Assembly: GCF_004854025.1 (NCBI RefSeq)
Contig: NZ_STGM01000003.1
Coordinates: 186,001 to 250,000 of the forward strand
Reading direction: 5' to 3'
DNA: 64,000 nucleotides
From: Microbacterium hydrothermale
GTDB lineage: Bacteria > Actinomycetota > Actinomycetes > Actinomycetales > Microbacteriaceae
Shown: positions 19,757-29,731 of the stretch, one piece after another
Position numbering within the stretch: the first letter of the stretch is position 1
Layout of the letters: every line of letters begins with the position of its first letter
Translations under genes and position numbers: made by a program
Notes under the pieces: generated by a model
The model's input: the letters and a program-made list of their open reading frames with translations, nothing else
Told to the model about the DNA's origin: nothing
Databases searched by the model: none

Positions 19757-20698
19757 TCAGCGGATCCGGCGCCTCCACGGCACGGCGGCCACGACGACCC
19801 CGGCGATCGCGACCGCCGCGGCGAGCAGGGCCACGGGGGTCGCGGGTGCGGCGGGAGCGGGCCACAGGGCGTCCAGCAGCACCGAGGTCGTGAGCAGGCC
19901 GACCACCGACCCGAGACCCAGCAGCAGCACACCCGTGCGTCGCACGACCACCGCCGACAGGAAGATGTAGACGACTCCCACCGCTCCCCCGACGTAGAGC
20001 CACGGTTCCGTCGGCACGACGCGGGGAGCCCCCACGATGCCGACGTGCACCGAAGCCGCCACGAGCAGGACCACGGTGCCGCCGATGAAGTTGACCAGGG
20101 TCGCGGTGAGCGGGCTCTCCACGCGGACGCGCAGTCGGCCGTTCGTCCCTTGCTGCCACGCGACTCCCGCGCCCGCGACGGCCGGGACGATCAGCATCCA
20201 GAGGGGAACCCCGCCGAGCGCATCGCCCGACAGGCACACCACGACGCCCCCGATCGCCAGCAGCGCGCCCACCACCCGGCGCACCGTGACCGGCACGACC
20301 CCCGCGGGCCCGTAGCCGATCCGGTCGAGGACGAGACCGCCGGTGGTCTGCCCCGCCACGAAACCGACCGTGAACAGCGCCACCCCGATCGTGGCGACCG
20401 TCAGGCCCTGGCTGGCGACGGTGAACGCGCCCGCGAGACCTCCCAGCAGCATCCACGGCGGCACGGATCGAGAGCGGATGCCATCCACCAGCCGTCCGAA
20501 CCCGCGCCGCCCCTCGGGCAGGAGCGCCGACAGGACGATCAGGATCGCGAGTCCCGAGCCGAAAGAGATCGCGGCGGCGACGAATCCGTCGCCGATCTCG
20601 GCGCCGAGGGTGCCGTTGATGCGCGCCTGCAGGGCCGTCAGGGCCCCGATCAGCACCGCCCCGCCGACGGCGACGCCGATCGTTCCGCGCTCCGACAC
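19757..20698 (-). CDS. DMT-superfamily membrane transporter (DUF606/YdcZ type)
   Basis: A 313-residue integral membrane protein from a GTG at 20698, with about ten hydrophobic segments arranged as two five-helix halves, each half starting with a similar 'ALxxRINGTL/AWQQGTNGRL' motif. This internal duplication and the conserved N-G pair are typical of the DUF606 (YdcZ) branch of drug/metabolite transporters. Substrate unknown. No partner gene nearby; divergent from the amylosucrase gene with only 138 bases between them. Confidence 0.82.
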   Translation of the reverse strand: MSERGTIGVAVGGAVLIGALTALQARINGTLGAEIGDGFVAAAISFGSGLAILIVLSALLPEGRRGFGRLVDGIRSRSVPPWMLLGGLAGAFTVASQGLTVATIGVALFTVGFVAGQTTGGLVLDRIGYGPAGVVPVTVRRVVGALLAIGGVVVCLSGDALGGVPLWMLIVPAVAGAGVAWQQGTNGRLRVRVESPLTATLVNFIGGTVVLLVAASVHVGIVGAPRVVPTEPWLYVGGAVGVVYIFLSAVVVRRTGVLLLGLGSVVGLLTTSVLLDALWPAPAAPATPVALLAAAVAIAGVVVAAVPWRRRIR

Positions 20699-20836
20699 GG
20701 CTCTCCTCCCTCGAGCCCGCACCGGGGCCCCGCTCGATCGTACGGGGGCGTCCGCCCGGCCCCGGGTGCCGCGCCCCGGTGGGCCCACCCCGCGCCGCTG
20801 TCGACGGATGGGCCCGGCATGCGCCAGGCTTTCCCC

Positions 20837-22726
20837 GTGACACAGCTCCAGCGCTCCTCCCACGACGTCTCGGCGATCCTCGCCGACCTGACGGCGGACA
20901 ACGTCGACCGCACCTTCCTCGCCCACGTCGAGGTGCACCTGCCGCGCCTCCACGACCTGTTCACCCGGCTCTACGGCGAGCGCGTCGACGGCTTCGAGCG
21001 GTTGGCCTCCGTGGTCGACCTCGCCCGACGCTCCTGGGCGTCCCGACCCGCCGACCTCAAGGCGCTCGACCGTGCGCGCGAAAGCGATCCGGAGTGGTTC
21101 GAGAACGAGCGGATGCTCGGCGGCGTCTGCTACGTCGATCGGTACGCGGGCGGACTCCGCGGCATCCGCGAGTCCATCCCCTACTTCCGAGAGCTCGGTC
21201 TGACGTACCTGCACCTCATGCCGCTGTTCGAGAGCCCCGAGGGCAACAGCGACGGCGGCTACGCGGTCTCGAGCTACCGACGGGTCGATCCGAAGCTCGG
21301 CACCATGGCGGAGCTCGCCGAACTCGCCGCCGAGCTGCGCCGCGCGGGGATCTCGCTTGTGGTGGACTTCATCTTCAACCACACCAGCAACGAGCACCGC
21401 TGGGCGCAGAAGGCGATCGCCGGCGAGGCGGGGTACGAGGACTTCTACCTCATCTTCCCCGACCGCGAGATGCCCGACGCGTACGAGCGGACCACGCGCG
21501 AGATCTTCCCCGACGACCACCCCGGGTCGTTCGTGCAGCTCGACGACGGTCGCTGGATCTGGGCGACGTTCTACCACTTCCAGTGGGACCTGAACTACGC
21601 CAACCCCGCCGTCTTCGAGGCCATGGCCGGAGAGATGCTGTTCCTCGCGAACCAGGGCGTGGAGATCCTGCGGATGGATGCCGTGGCCTTCATCTGGAAG
21701 CGGCTCGGCACGACGTGCGAGTCGCTGCCGGAGGCGCACCTGCTGCTGCAGGCGTTCAACGCGGTGCTGCGTATGGCCGCCCCCGGCCTGCTGTTCAAGT
21801 CGGAGGCGATCGTGCACCCCGACGAAGTGGTGTCGTACATCTCGCCCGAGGAGTGCCAGATCTCCTACAACCCCCTGCAGATGGCGCTCACCTGGGAGGC
21901 CCTCGCGACCCGCGACGGTCGCCTGCTGCAGCAGGCCCTCGAGCGCCGTCACGCCCTCCCCGAGGGGACGGCGTGGGTCAACTACGTGCGCAGCCACGAC
22001 GACATCGGCTGGACCTTCGCCGACGAGGATGCCGCCGAGCTCGGCATCGACGGATACCCGCACCGGCGCTTCCTCAACGACTTCTACGTGGGCCGCGCCC
22101 CCGGCACGTTCGCGCGCGGCGTGCCGTTCCAGGAGAACCCGCGCACGGGCGATGCGCGCGTCACCGGCACCACGGCATCCCTCGCCGGGATCGAGGCCGG
22201 CGACGCCGGCGGGGAGGACCGGGTCATCCTCGCCCACGCGCTCGCCCTGTCGACCGGCGGCATCCCCCTGCTGTATCTCGGAGACGAGGTGGCCCAGCTC
22301 AACGACTACGGGTACTCCGATCGTCCGGAGGAGGCGGGCGACAGCCGGTGGGTGCACCGGCCGTTCCGCCCCGCGCAGGCGTACGCCGAGCGCACGGATG
22401 CCACCACCCCCGCCGGTCGCGTGTTCTCGCGCCTGACGCGGCTGCTCGCCGTCCGCCGGTCGACGCCCGAGTTCGCGGGCAACGAGCTGATCGCCTTCGA
22501 CGCCCGCGTGCCGTCGGTCGTCGCGTTCCTCCGCCCCGGCGACGACGGGTTCAGCGTGCTCGTGATCGCCAACGTCGCGGATACCGCGGTCGAGATCGAC
22601 CCCCTGACCCTGTCGGGGCTGGCTCCCGAGGCCCTCGACCTCGTCACGTCGGCACCGACCTGGCTCGGAGCAGGTCTCACCCTCGGCGCCCACGGCTCCC
22701 GGTGGCTCCGCGTGCGCCCGCGCTGA
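20837..22726 (+). CDS. Amylosucrase-type GH13 enzyme
   Basis: About 629 residues from a GTG at 20837 (an ATG at 20819 would add six). The sequence follows Neisseria amylosucrase closely along its full length: helical N-domain, (beta/alpha)8 barrel with nucleophile Asp281 (LRMDAVAFIWK), acid/base Glu323 (LLFKSEAIVHPDE) and Asp388 (NYVRSHDDIGW), all five residues earlier than in the Neisseria enzyme. The DGGYAVSSYR aspartate and GDSRWVHRP arginine, which form the amylosucrase active-site salt bridge, are kept. It should split sucrose and build alpha-1,4-glucan or simply hydrolyse sucrose. No signal peptide, so cytoplasmic. No sucrose transporter lies beside it. Confidence 0.82.
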   Translation: MTQLQRSSHDVSAILADLTADNVDRTFLAHVEVHLPRLHDLFTRLYGERVDGFERLASVVDLARRSWASRPADLKALDRARESDPEWFENERMLGGVCYVDRYAGGLRGIRESIPYFRELGLTYLHLMPLFESPEGNSDGGYAVSSYRRVDPKLGTMAELAELAAELRRAGISLVVDFIFNHTSNEHRWAQKAIAGEAGYEDFYLIFPDREMPDAYERTTREIFPDDHPGSFVQLDDGRWIWATFYHFQWDLNYANPAVFEAMAGEMLFLANQGVEILRMDAVAFIWKRLGTTCESLPEAHLLLQAFNAVLRMAAPGLLFKSEAIVHPDEVVSYISPEECQISYNPLQMALTWEALATRDGRLLQQALERRHALPEGTAWVNYVRSHDDIGWTFADEDAAELGIDGYPHRRFLNDFYVGRAPGTFARGVPFQENPRTGDARVTGTTASLAGIEAGDAGGEDRVILAHALALSTGGIPLLYLGDEVAQLNDYGYSDRPEEAGDSRWVHRPFRPAQAYAERTDATTPAGRVFSRLTRLLAVRRSTPEFAGNELIAFDARVPSVVAFLRPGDDGFSVLVIANVADTAVEIDPLTLSGLAPEALDLVTSAPTWLGAGLTLGAHGSRWLRVRPR

Positions 22727-22740
22727 CGAGGAGCCGCACC

Positions 22741-23022
22741 GTGACCTCCGCCGCCGGATCACCGGGCCACCAGGTCCGTCACGTCATCGCGCTCGTCGCG
22801 GGGCTGGCGGCCCTGGCGGCGGTGGTCTGGGCGCCCGGGGGCCTCGTCGGCGATCTCGTGATGCTCGTCGTCGGCGTCGCCGCGCTGCTCTTCGCCGTCG
22901 AGGCCGGGTCGCGCCCGGGACCCCTGCGCGCGCTCGCGATCTCCGGGGCTCTGCTCGCGGGGCTGGTGACGATCGCTGCGGCGGGGGTGTTCCTCGTCGC
23001 TCTCGCGCGCGCCCTGTCGTGA
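22741..23022 (+). CDS. Small membrane protein, hypothetical
   Basis: A 93-residue protein from a GTG at 22741, with GAGGAG ten bases upstream. Three hydrophobic stretches (about residues 13-31, 34-50 and 62-92) fill nearly the whole chain. No recognised family motif. It follows the amylosucrase gene by 14 bases on the same strand and is probably on the same mRNA; a role connected to sugar metabolism is only a positional guess. Confidence 0.6.
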   Translation: MTSAAGSPGHQVRHVIALVAGLAALAAVVWAPGGLVGDLVMLVVGVAALLFAVEAGSRPGPLRALAISGALLAGLVTIAAAGVFLVALARALS

Positions 23023-23078
23023 TCGGTAGCACGGACGCCCCTCGCTGCACAGCCCGGCCCACGGGAGCCGCCGGCGCC

Positions 23079-23084
23079 TAGCGT
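23079..23084 (+). promoter_or_regulatory. -10 element of the deaminase gene
   Basis: TAGCGT, 6 bases before the ATG at 23091; leaderless pattern. Confidence 0.5.
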
Positions 23085-23090
23085 TGAGGC

Positions 23091-23564
23091 ATGAACCGCC
23101 AGGAACTGTCCGCCCTCACCGTCTCCCGCGCCCACGACAACGTGGATGCCGGAGGCAAGCCGTTCGCCTGCCTCATCGTGAAGGACGGCGAGATCGTCGT
23201 CGAGGCGGTCAACCACGTCGCCCAGGAGGGGGACCCCACGGCGCACGCCGAGATCCGCGCCATCCGCGCCGCCGCCGAGAAGGGCCTCACCGATCTGTCG
23301 GGCCACGACATGTACGTCACGGCCTACCCGTGCCCGATGTGCCTGGGCGCGGTGTACTACGCCCAGCCGGACCGCCTCTTCTACGCCGTGACGCGCGACG
23401 AGGAGGGCGAGCACTACGAGGACGGCAACCGGCTGATGACGCTCGCGACGTTCTACGGGGAGTACGCGAAGGCGCCCGAGGACAGGTCGCTGCCCGCCGA
23501 GCAGATCCGGGTGGATGACGCGACGGCGCCGTTCCGGGAGTGGACCGCGCGTCACGGATCCTGA
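23091..23564 (+). CDS. Nucleoside/purine deaminase (guanine deaminase-like)
   Basis: A 157-residue zinc deaminase of the cytidine deaminase superfamily. HAE (in PTAHAEIRAIR) and PCPMC hold the zinc ligands and the proton-shuttling glutamate. The C-terminal part, with EDRSLP and a final PFREW segment, resembles Bacillus GuaD, which deaminates guanine to xanthine by a domain-swapped dimer. TadA-type tRNA deaminase is less likely because of that tail. A TAGCGT -10 six bases before the ATG suggests a leaderless mRNA. The tRNA-Thr gene lies convergent downstream. Confidence 0.82.
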   Translation: MNRQELSALTVSRAHDNVDAGGKPFACLIVKDGEIVVEAVNHVAQEGDPTAHAEIRAIRAAAEKGLTDLSGHDMYVTAYPCPMCLGAVYYAQPDRLFYAVTRDEEGEHYEDGNRLMTLATFYGEYAKAPEDRSLPAEQIRVDDATAPFREWTARHGS

Positions 23565-23599
23565 GTGCCGGGACGCCGGGGCTGTTCCATGAGAGACGG

Positions 23600-23672
23600 T
23601 GCCGGCTACAGGACTTGAACCTGCAACCCCCGTATTACAAGTACGGTGCGCTACCAATTGCGCCAAGCCGGC
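23600..23672 (-). tRNA. tRNA-Thr (TGT anticodon)
   Basis: On the minus strand a full cloverleaf folds: GCCGGCT acceptor arm, D loop with TTGGTAGCG, anticodon loop CTTGTAA with TGT anticodon, and GGTTCAAGTCC T arm, ending TAGCCGGCA. CCA is not encoded. Stands alone between the deaminase and a hypothetical gene. Confidence 0.95.
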
Positions 23673-23720
23673 GTGGGGCGACGAGCGCCCCGGCGAACGA
23701 GTCTACGTCGCGCGACGTCG

Positions 23721-24095
23721 TCAGGCGTGCCGGCCGCTCTCGCGATCCCACTCGAGGGACTTGAACTGCAGGAACGAGCAGAGGTTCCCGGCGATGACGA
23801 GCTCCGCGGCGAGGCTCGCCATGTCGTGCGGACTCAGCGTGAGGTCCTCGGGGCGGGCGGTGAGCGTCGCCTCCCACAGGGGGTCGTCGTAACCGCGCGG
23901 CTGCATGTAGATCGACGCCGTGGTGTTGCGCAGGTTCATCACGACCAGGCCCGTGTCCTGACGGTCGGCGTCTTCTTGAGCGACCACCTTGATGGTGCCC
24001 GTCACGGCGTGGCCCTGCCCGAGGAACTCGTCGACCCACACCCGCAACTGATCACCGGACCGCCGCGGTGGGGAGTCCTCGAGCTCGTCGTTCAT
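23721..24095 (-). CDS. Hypothetical protein conserved in relatives
   Basis: A 124-residue soluble protein, no signal peptide or membrane helix. Segments such as DTGLVVMNLRNTTASIYMQPRGYDD and LEWDRESGR look well conserved in composition, and coding bias is normal. I do not recognise a domain. It stands alone between tRNA-Thr and the DsbA-like gene, same strand as the latter, separated by 66 bases from its stop. No function is proposed. Confidence 0.65.
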   Translation of the reverse strand: MNDELEDSPPRRSGDQLRVWVDEFLGQGHAVTGTIKVVAQEDADRQDTGLVVMNLRNTTASIYMQPRGYDDPLWEATLTARPEDLTLSPHDMASLAAELVIAGNLCSFLQFKSLEWDRESGRHA

Positions 24096-24161
24096 GTCAC
24101 CAGAATCTCATAAGGAAGCCGACCGCACGGGGCGGTCGGCCTGCCGGGATGCGTCGGCCGG

Positions 24162-25121
24162 TCAGCCGACGGGGGTGGCGGGCGCGGATGCCGCCGGAGT
24201 GGGCGTCGCCGTGGAGTAGTAGGCGTTGCTGTCGACCGTCAGCACGAACTGGGCGAACTCCTTCGCGTCGTCCATGTTGCCCACGTACTCGGTGCCGTTC
24301 ACGAGCACCGTCGGCGTCGCCGTCAGCGCGCGCCCGTCGGTGTCGGGCAGGCCCTTGATGGCGCGGTCGGTCGCGGCCTTGGCCCACGAGGTGTAGGTCT
24401 CGTCCTCGATGCAGTCGCGCACCGTGGCGACGTCGCTGACGCCGGCGCCCTGCGCCATGTCGGCGAGCTGCTGGTCGCTGTACCCGTCGGAGTCCACCGC
24501 GGGCTGGTTCGTGAGCAGCTCGTGGTTGAAGGCGAAGAAGCGGTCGGACGCGTGGGTCGCGACGCACGCGGCCGCGCCCGCGGCGCGCAGGCTGTACTTC
24601 GTCCCGTTGGACTTGGAGGTCAGCATGGCGACCGGGTAGTAGGTGAGGGTCGCGGCACCGTCGTCGACCCACTTCGACAGCTGGGTGGCGTTGGCCGCCT
24701 GGAACTCGTGCGCCTCGGTCGACATGTAATCGACGTACACGCGGATGTCGACGGGCGCCGCCGAACCGGTGGGCTCCGGCGTCGGGGCGGCCGAGGGCGC
24801 GGCATCCGCCGACATCGTCGCGGCGCTGCCGTCGACGGTCTGATCGGCGAGGGGGTCGGCCACACCGGTCGCCGTGGTCACGACGAAACCGTCGTCGGTC
24901 GCCGCGTCGGGCAGGGCCTGCGAACGGGCCTCACGGGAGTTCAGCGCCGCGGAGACGCCCACCGCACCCACGGCGATGACCGCCACGGCCCCGACGGCCA
25001 GCATCGAGCGCCGCGCGATGCGCCAGCGCGTCTGCTTGGCCTTGACCTGCTGCGCCTTCTCGCGCACCGCTTCGCGACGGTCGCGTTCGGCGGGAACGTT
25101 CGGGGTCTGGTCGTGGGACAT
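24162..25121 (-). CDS. Membrane-anchored DsbA/thioredoxin-fold protein lacking the CXXC motif
   Basis: A 319-residue protein: charged cytoplasmic head (REAVREKAQQVKAKQ), one membrane helix at about 35-55, a Pro/Ala linker, and an extracytoplasmic DsbA-like domain. In normal members the first strand is followed by a Cys-Pro-X-Cys pair; here the segment reads VDYMSTEAHEF, so Ser-Thr-Glu-Ala replaces CPYC. The rest of the domain is intact, including QLSKWVDDG, the cis-proline loop TATPTVLVNG and a structural cysteine pair (AAAC, RDCIEDE). It probably is not a thiol oxidoreductase any more, and may act as a chaperone or scaffold. Confidence 0.8.
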   Translation of the reverse strand: MSHDQTPNVPAERDRREAVREKAQQVKAKQTRWRIARRSMLAVGAVAVIAVGAVGVSAALNSREARSQALPDAATDDGFVVTTATGVADPLADQTVDGSAATMSADAAPSAAPTPEPTGSAAPVDIRVYVDYMSTEAHEFQAANATQLSKWVDDGAATLTYYPVAMLTSKSNGTKYSLRAAGAAACVATHASDRFFAFNHELLTNQPAVDSDGYSDQQLADMAQGAGVSDVATVRDCIEDETYTSWAKAATDRAIKGLPDTDGRALTATPTVLVNGTEYVGNMDDAKEFAQFVLTVDSNAYYSTATPTPAASAPATPVG

Positions 25122-25334
25122 GAAACCTTCCGGGCATAAACGACTGCCGCATGAAATCGGGGGGAACGCGCGGGTGGGGCGAACGATCAACGATGCTAAC
25201 GAGGCTGGCTGAGAAATGGCCAGACACGTGCGATACTGACCCTGCGTCCAACGTCGGGCGCACGGGGTCGCCCCCGTTCATTCCATTCACTACGGATCGT
25301 CCGGCACGTACCTGCCGGTGAAGGAGAAGAAAAC

Positions 25335-26438
<1,104 letters not shown>

Positions 26439-26520
26439 CCCACGCATCGACGCGGCGCGTCCTCGGCATCCCGACCTGGTCGGGCCGGGGGCGCGCCGCA
26501 CCGTTTTCCCGGAGGTTTCC

Positions 26521-27843
26521 GTGTCCGAATCGCTCAGCATCACCGCCAGCACCGTCGACCCGGGTCTCCTGCAGCTGCCGTGGTCGACCGGCCTGGCCGA
26601 CTGGCCGAGCAGCCACATCGTCGCCCTGCCGAAGGGCATCTCCCGTCACCTCGTGCGCTTCGCGAACCTCTCCGGTCGCGTGGTGGCCATCAAGGAGACC
26701 ACCGAGGAGATGGCCCGCCGCGAGTACGACATGCTCGGGAACCTCGACCGTCTCGCCGCCCCCTGCGTCGACCGCGTCGCCGTCATCGCCGGACGCACCG
26801 ATGCCTCGGGCCGTCCGCTCCCCGCGGCCCTGGTGACCGCCCACCTGCGCTTCTCGCTCCCCTACCGCGCCCTGTTCACGCAGGTGCTGCGCCCGCACAC
26901 GGCTACGCGTCTGGTCGACGCCCTCGCCGTGCTCCTGGTGCGCCTGCACAACGTGGGCTTCTACTGGGGCGACGTCTCGCTGTCGAACACGCTCTTCCGA
27001 CGGGATGCCGGCGAGTTCGCCGCCTACCTCGTCGACGCCGAGACCGGCGAGCTGCACGGCAACCGCCTCAGCCCCGGGCAGCGGGCCCACGACCTCGACA
27101 TCGCCCGCACCAACATCGCCGGCGAGATCATGGACCTCGAAGCCGGCGGCCGGCTCGAGGGCGGGGTGGATGCCGTCGCCATCGCCGACGGGCTCGTGTC
27201 GTCGTATCACTCGCTGTGGGGCGCCCTCACCGACAAGGAGTCGTTCGCGGTCGACGAGTCGTGGCGCATCACCGAGCGCGTGCATCGCCTGAACGCCCTC
27301 GGCTTCGACATCGGCGAGATGTCGATCCGCACCGCGAGCGACGGCACGCAGGTCTCGATCCAACCGAAGGTCGTCGATGCCGGTCACCACCAGCGCCGTC
27401 TGCTGCGACTGACGGGCCTCGACGTCGAAGAGAATCAGGCGCGCCGTCTGCTCAACGACCTCGACGAGTTCCGCGCGCGCGTCTCACGCCTCGGCGCCGA
27501 CGAGGAGATGGTCGCCCACGAGTGGCTGACCCGTGTCTTCGAGCCGATCGTCATGGCCATCCCGTGGGATCTGCGCGCCAAGCTCGAGCCCGCCGAGGTG
27601 TTCCACCAGGTGCTGGAGCACCGGTGGTACATGTCGCAGGCGCGCGGCCGCTCGGTCCCCCTCGCCGAGGTCGTCAGCTCGTACATCGACGACGTCCTAC
27701 GCCACCGCCGCGACGAGGCGACCGTGATGGGTCCGCCGACCGACACGATGTCGATCCCCACGGTGTCCGACGCCGATGCTCCGGCCACCGGTGAGGTCCC
27801 CACCACCGACACCGACCTGGTCGACTGGCGCGATCTCGTCTGA
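26521..27843 (+). CDS. DUF4032 domain protein, kinase-like fold
   Basis: A 440-residue cytoplasmic protein. The N-terminal half resembles lipopolysaccharide-kinase (LPS-kinase/RIO-like) folds: VVAIKETTEEMARREYDML could carry the ATP-contacting lysine and helix-C glutamate, and FYWGDVSLSNTLF and AYLVDAETGEL would be the catalytic and DxE metal loops. The C-terminal half is the DUF4032 region with WLTRVFEPI. GTG start with GGAGG nine bases ahead. It follows the MsiK-like ATPase by 82 bases and may share its mRNA. A phosphotransferase role is inference. Confidence 0.78.
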   Translation: MSESLSITASTVDPGLLQLPWSTGLADWPSSHIVALPKGISRHLVRFANLSGRVVAIKETTEEMARREYDMLGNLDRLAAPCVDRVAVIAGRTDASGRPLPAALVTAHLRFSLPYRALFTQVLRPHTATRLVDALAVLLVRLHNVGFYWGDVSLSNTLFRRDAGEFAAYLVDAETGELHGNRLSPGQRAHDLDIARTNIAGEIMDLEAGGRLEGGVDAVAIADGLVSSYHSLWGALTDKESFAVDESWRITERVHRLNALGFDIGEMSIRTASDGTQVSIQPKVVDAGHHQRRLLRLTGLDVEENQARRLLNDLDEFRARVSRLGADEEMVAHEWLTRVFEPIVMAIPWDLRAKLEPAEVFHQVLEHRWYMSQARGRSVPLAEVVSSYIDDVLRHRRDEATVMGPPTDTMSIPTVSDADAPATGEVPTTDTDLVDWRDLV

Positions 27844-27860
27844 GCCGCGGGCCCGCGTCC

Positions 27861-27896
27861 TCGCCGACGCCGTCGCCGTCGCCGTCGCCGTCGCGC
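27861..27896. repeat. Hexanucleotide tandem repeat
   Basis: Six units of TCGCCG with small changes directly after the DUF4032 gene. Noncoding, so slippage would be silent. Confidence 0.75.
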
Positions 27897-27965
27897 GAGA
27901 TCACACGCTCGGGCCGAGAGCACACGTACCGAGCGGGTGATCTCGGGCCGATCGGGTGATCTCGC
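27895..27965. repeat. Inverted repeat related to 14254-14334 (REP/BIME-like), copy B
   Basis: Outer arms GCGAGATCAC and GTGATCTCGC are exact; inside, CGAGA-x-CACACG and its complement recur twice. The core CGAGAGCACACG is shared with copy A. Both copies stand between convergent genes. Confidence 0.65.
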
Positions 27966-28007
27966 GCCCGACCGAGGCCGCGGCGGCGTGATCGTCCCGG
28001 AACGGCG

Positions 28008-28049
28008 GAGGCCGTGGCATCCGGGATCGACCCGGGATGCCACGGCCTC
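28008..28049. terminator. Terminator with GGCATCC/GGATGCC stem
   Basis: A 15-bp perfect stem GAGGCCGTGGCATCC with its complement, loop of 12 bases. It lies between convergent genes (DUF4032 and the NAD-binding protein). Confidence 0.8.
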
Positions 28050-28065
28050 GTCGTGACGGAACGGC

Positions 28066-28707
28066 TCAGTAACCGACGGTGAAGCGTCCGCGCGAGTGCT
28101 TCGGGTTCTCGATCTCGTCGACGACGGCGACCGCGAAGTCCGCACCGCCGATGAAGGAGTCGCCGTTGCCGTCGACGACGAGGACTTCGCCGCCGTCGCG
28201 GTACGACCCGGTGCGCTCCCCCGGAGCCCACGCGCCGAAGCCGCCGGCCGGGTGCACGTAGAACCAGTCGCGCCCGGTGTCGTCGGCCTGCAGGTCCTCG
28301 AGGATGCCGATGGCCTCGCGCGCCTCGGGCTTGTACTCCTCGGCGAAGCCGTCGGTGTCGATCAGGCGCGGTCCGCCCTCGGCGACGAGCGAGCCGCCCG
28401 CACCGCCGACGACGCCCACGCGCACGTTCTCGGGCAGGGCCGTGACGAGTTCGGCGATCGCGGGGCGGAGCTTGCCCTCCATGTCGCCGCGCGGCGCGAC
28501 CGCCGACACGACGACCTCGACGCCCTCGAGCTGCGCGACGAGACCGGGGACGTCGAGGACGGTCCCCTCGAGGTAGGTCGCGCCCTCGACGCGTTCGGTC
28601 GGAACCGACCGCGCGACCGACACGACGGTGTGACCGCGACGTGCGGCCTCGGCGACGATGTGGCTACCGGCGTAGCCGGTTCCTCCGATGACGGCGATAC
28701 GGGGCAT
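28066..28707 (-). CDS. NAD(P)H-binding protein, atypical short-chain dehydrogenase
   Basis: A 213-residue Rossmann protein. The N-terminal IAVIGGTGYAGSHIVAEAARRGH has the GxxGxxG dinucleotide loop; there is no YxxxK catalytic pair, so it belongs to the NmrA/BlrB-like 'NAD(P)H-binding' group (atypical SDR). Such proteins act as NADPH sensors or flavin/biliverdin-type reductases; the substrate is unknown here. It stands alone between rlmB (same strand, 25 bases downstream) and a terminator. ATG at 28707 with GGAAGG ribosome site. Confidence 0.78.
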   Translation of the reverse strand: MPRIAVIGGTGYAGSHIVAEAARRGHTVVSVARSVPTERVEGATYLEGTVLDVPGLVAQLEGVEVVVSAVAPRGDMEGKLRPAIAELVTALPENVRVGVVGGAGGSLVAEGGPRLIDTDGFAEEYKPEAREAIGILEDLQADDTGRDWFYVHPAGGFGAWAPGERTGSYRDGGEVLVVDGNGDSFIGGADFAVAVVDEIENPKHSRGRFTVGY

Positions 28708-28732
28708 GACGTTCCTTCCTGAGGGGCGGGGA

Positions 28733-29731
28733 TCAGTTCGCGGCGCGCAGCGTCGACACCTGGTAGAGCGCGACGGATGCCGCGATACCGGCGTTCAGCG
28801 ACTCGGTCGCGGTCGAGATCGGGATCGACACGACCTGGTCGCACGTCTCGGTGACCAGGCGGGAGAGGCCCTTGCCCTCGGAACCCACCACGATCACGAC
28901 GGGACGATCGGCGAGCTCGAGGGCCGGCAGCGACACGTCGCCGTCGCCGTCGAGACCCAGGACGAAGACGCCCTGCTTCTTGAACTCCTTGAGCGTGGCC
29001 GTGAGGTTGGCGGCGAGGGCGACGGGGATGCGCGCGGCGGCTCCCGCGCTCGTCTTCCACGCGGCCGAGTTGACGCTCGCCGAACGGCGCTGCGGGATGA
29101 TCAGGCCCTGACCGCCGAACGCACCGGTGGAGCGGATGATCGCGCCGAGGTTGCGGGGGTCGGTCACGCCGTCGAGGGCGACCAGCAGCGGAACCTCGCC
29201 GCGGTCGATGATCTGCTCGAGCAGGTCCTGCGGGTGCGCGTAGGAGTACGGCGGCACCTTGAGGGCGACGCCCTGGTGCACGCCGTCGAAGCCCGCCATG
29301 CGGTCGAGCTCGGGGCGGGTGACCTCAAGGACGGGGATGCCGCGGTTCGTCGCGATCGACAGCATCTCTTTCACGCGGTCGTCCATCTCGACGCGCTGCG
29401 CGATGTACATCGCGGTCGCGGGGATCTTCGCCCGCAGCGCCTCGAGCACCGAGTTGCGGCCGGTGACCGTCTCGGTGTCGTCGGAGGCCTTGGGGCTCTT
29501 GCGGTTCGGGTTGCCGCCGACGGCGCGCACGCCCGGCTTCGCCTTGCCGCCGGCCGCGGCGTACCGCTCCTGGGCGGCCTTGCGCTTACCGGCGGGGTGC
29601 CACGCACGGTCCTCGGCCTTGGGCGTGGGCCCGCGGCCCTCGAGCGCCTTGCGGGAATGCCCGCCAGTGCCCTTCAGGGGGCCCTTCTTCTTGCCGGGGT
29701 TGCGTGCTCCCGGGCGTCCAGGCTTAGGCAT
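28733..29731 (-). CDS. rlmB: 23S rRNA (guanosine-2'-O)-methyltransferase RlmB, SpoU family
   Basis: A 332-residue TrmH/SpoU methyltransferase. A basic Gly/Pro/Lys-rich head of ~90 residues precedes the substrate-binding domain ([13 protein letters not shown]) and the knotted catalytic domain with [30 protein letters not shown] and [14 protein letters not shown] (the three SpoU motifs). It modifies the 23S rRNA peptidyl-transferase region. The ATG overlaps the end of cysS by 8 bases, so the two are co-transcribed, as in many actinobacteria. Confidence 0.93.
   Translation of the reverse strand: MPKPGRPGARNPGKKKGPLKGTGGHSRKALEGRGPTPKAEDRAWHPAGKRKAAQERYAAAGGKAKPGVRAVGGNPNRKSPKASDDTETVTGRNSVLEALRAKIPATAMYIAQRVEMDDRVKEMLSIATNRGIPVLEVTRPELDRMAGFDGVHQGVALKVPPYSYAHPQDLLEQIIDRGEVPLLVALDGVTDPRNLGAIIRSTGAFGGQGLIIPQRRSASVNSAAWKTSAGAAARIPVALAANLTATLKEFKKQGVFVLGLDGDGDVSLPALELADRPVVIVVGSEGKGLSRLVTETCDQVVSIPISTATESLNAGIAASVALYQVSTLRAAN

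Noticed and set aside
19757..22762. A 1000-codon minus-strand frame across the amylosucrase gene
   Set aside because: Only the part up to 20698 is a real gene (DMT transporter); the rest is antisense to amylosucrase and has no recognisable protein features.
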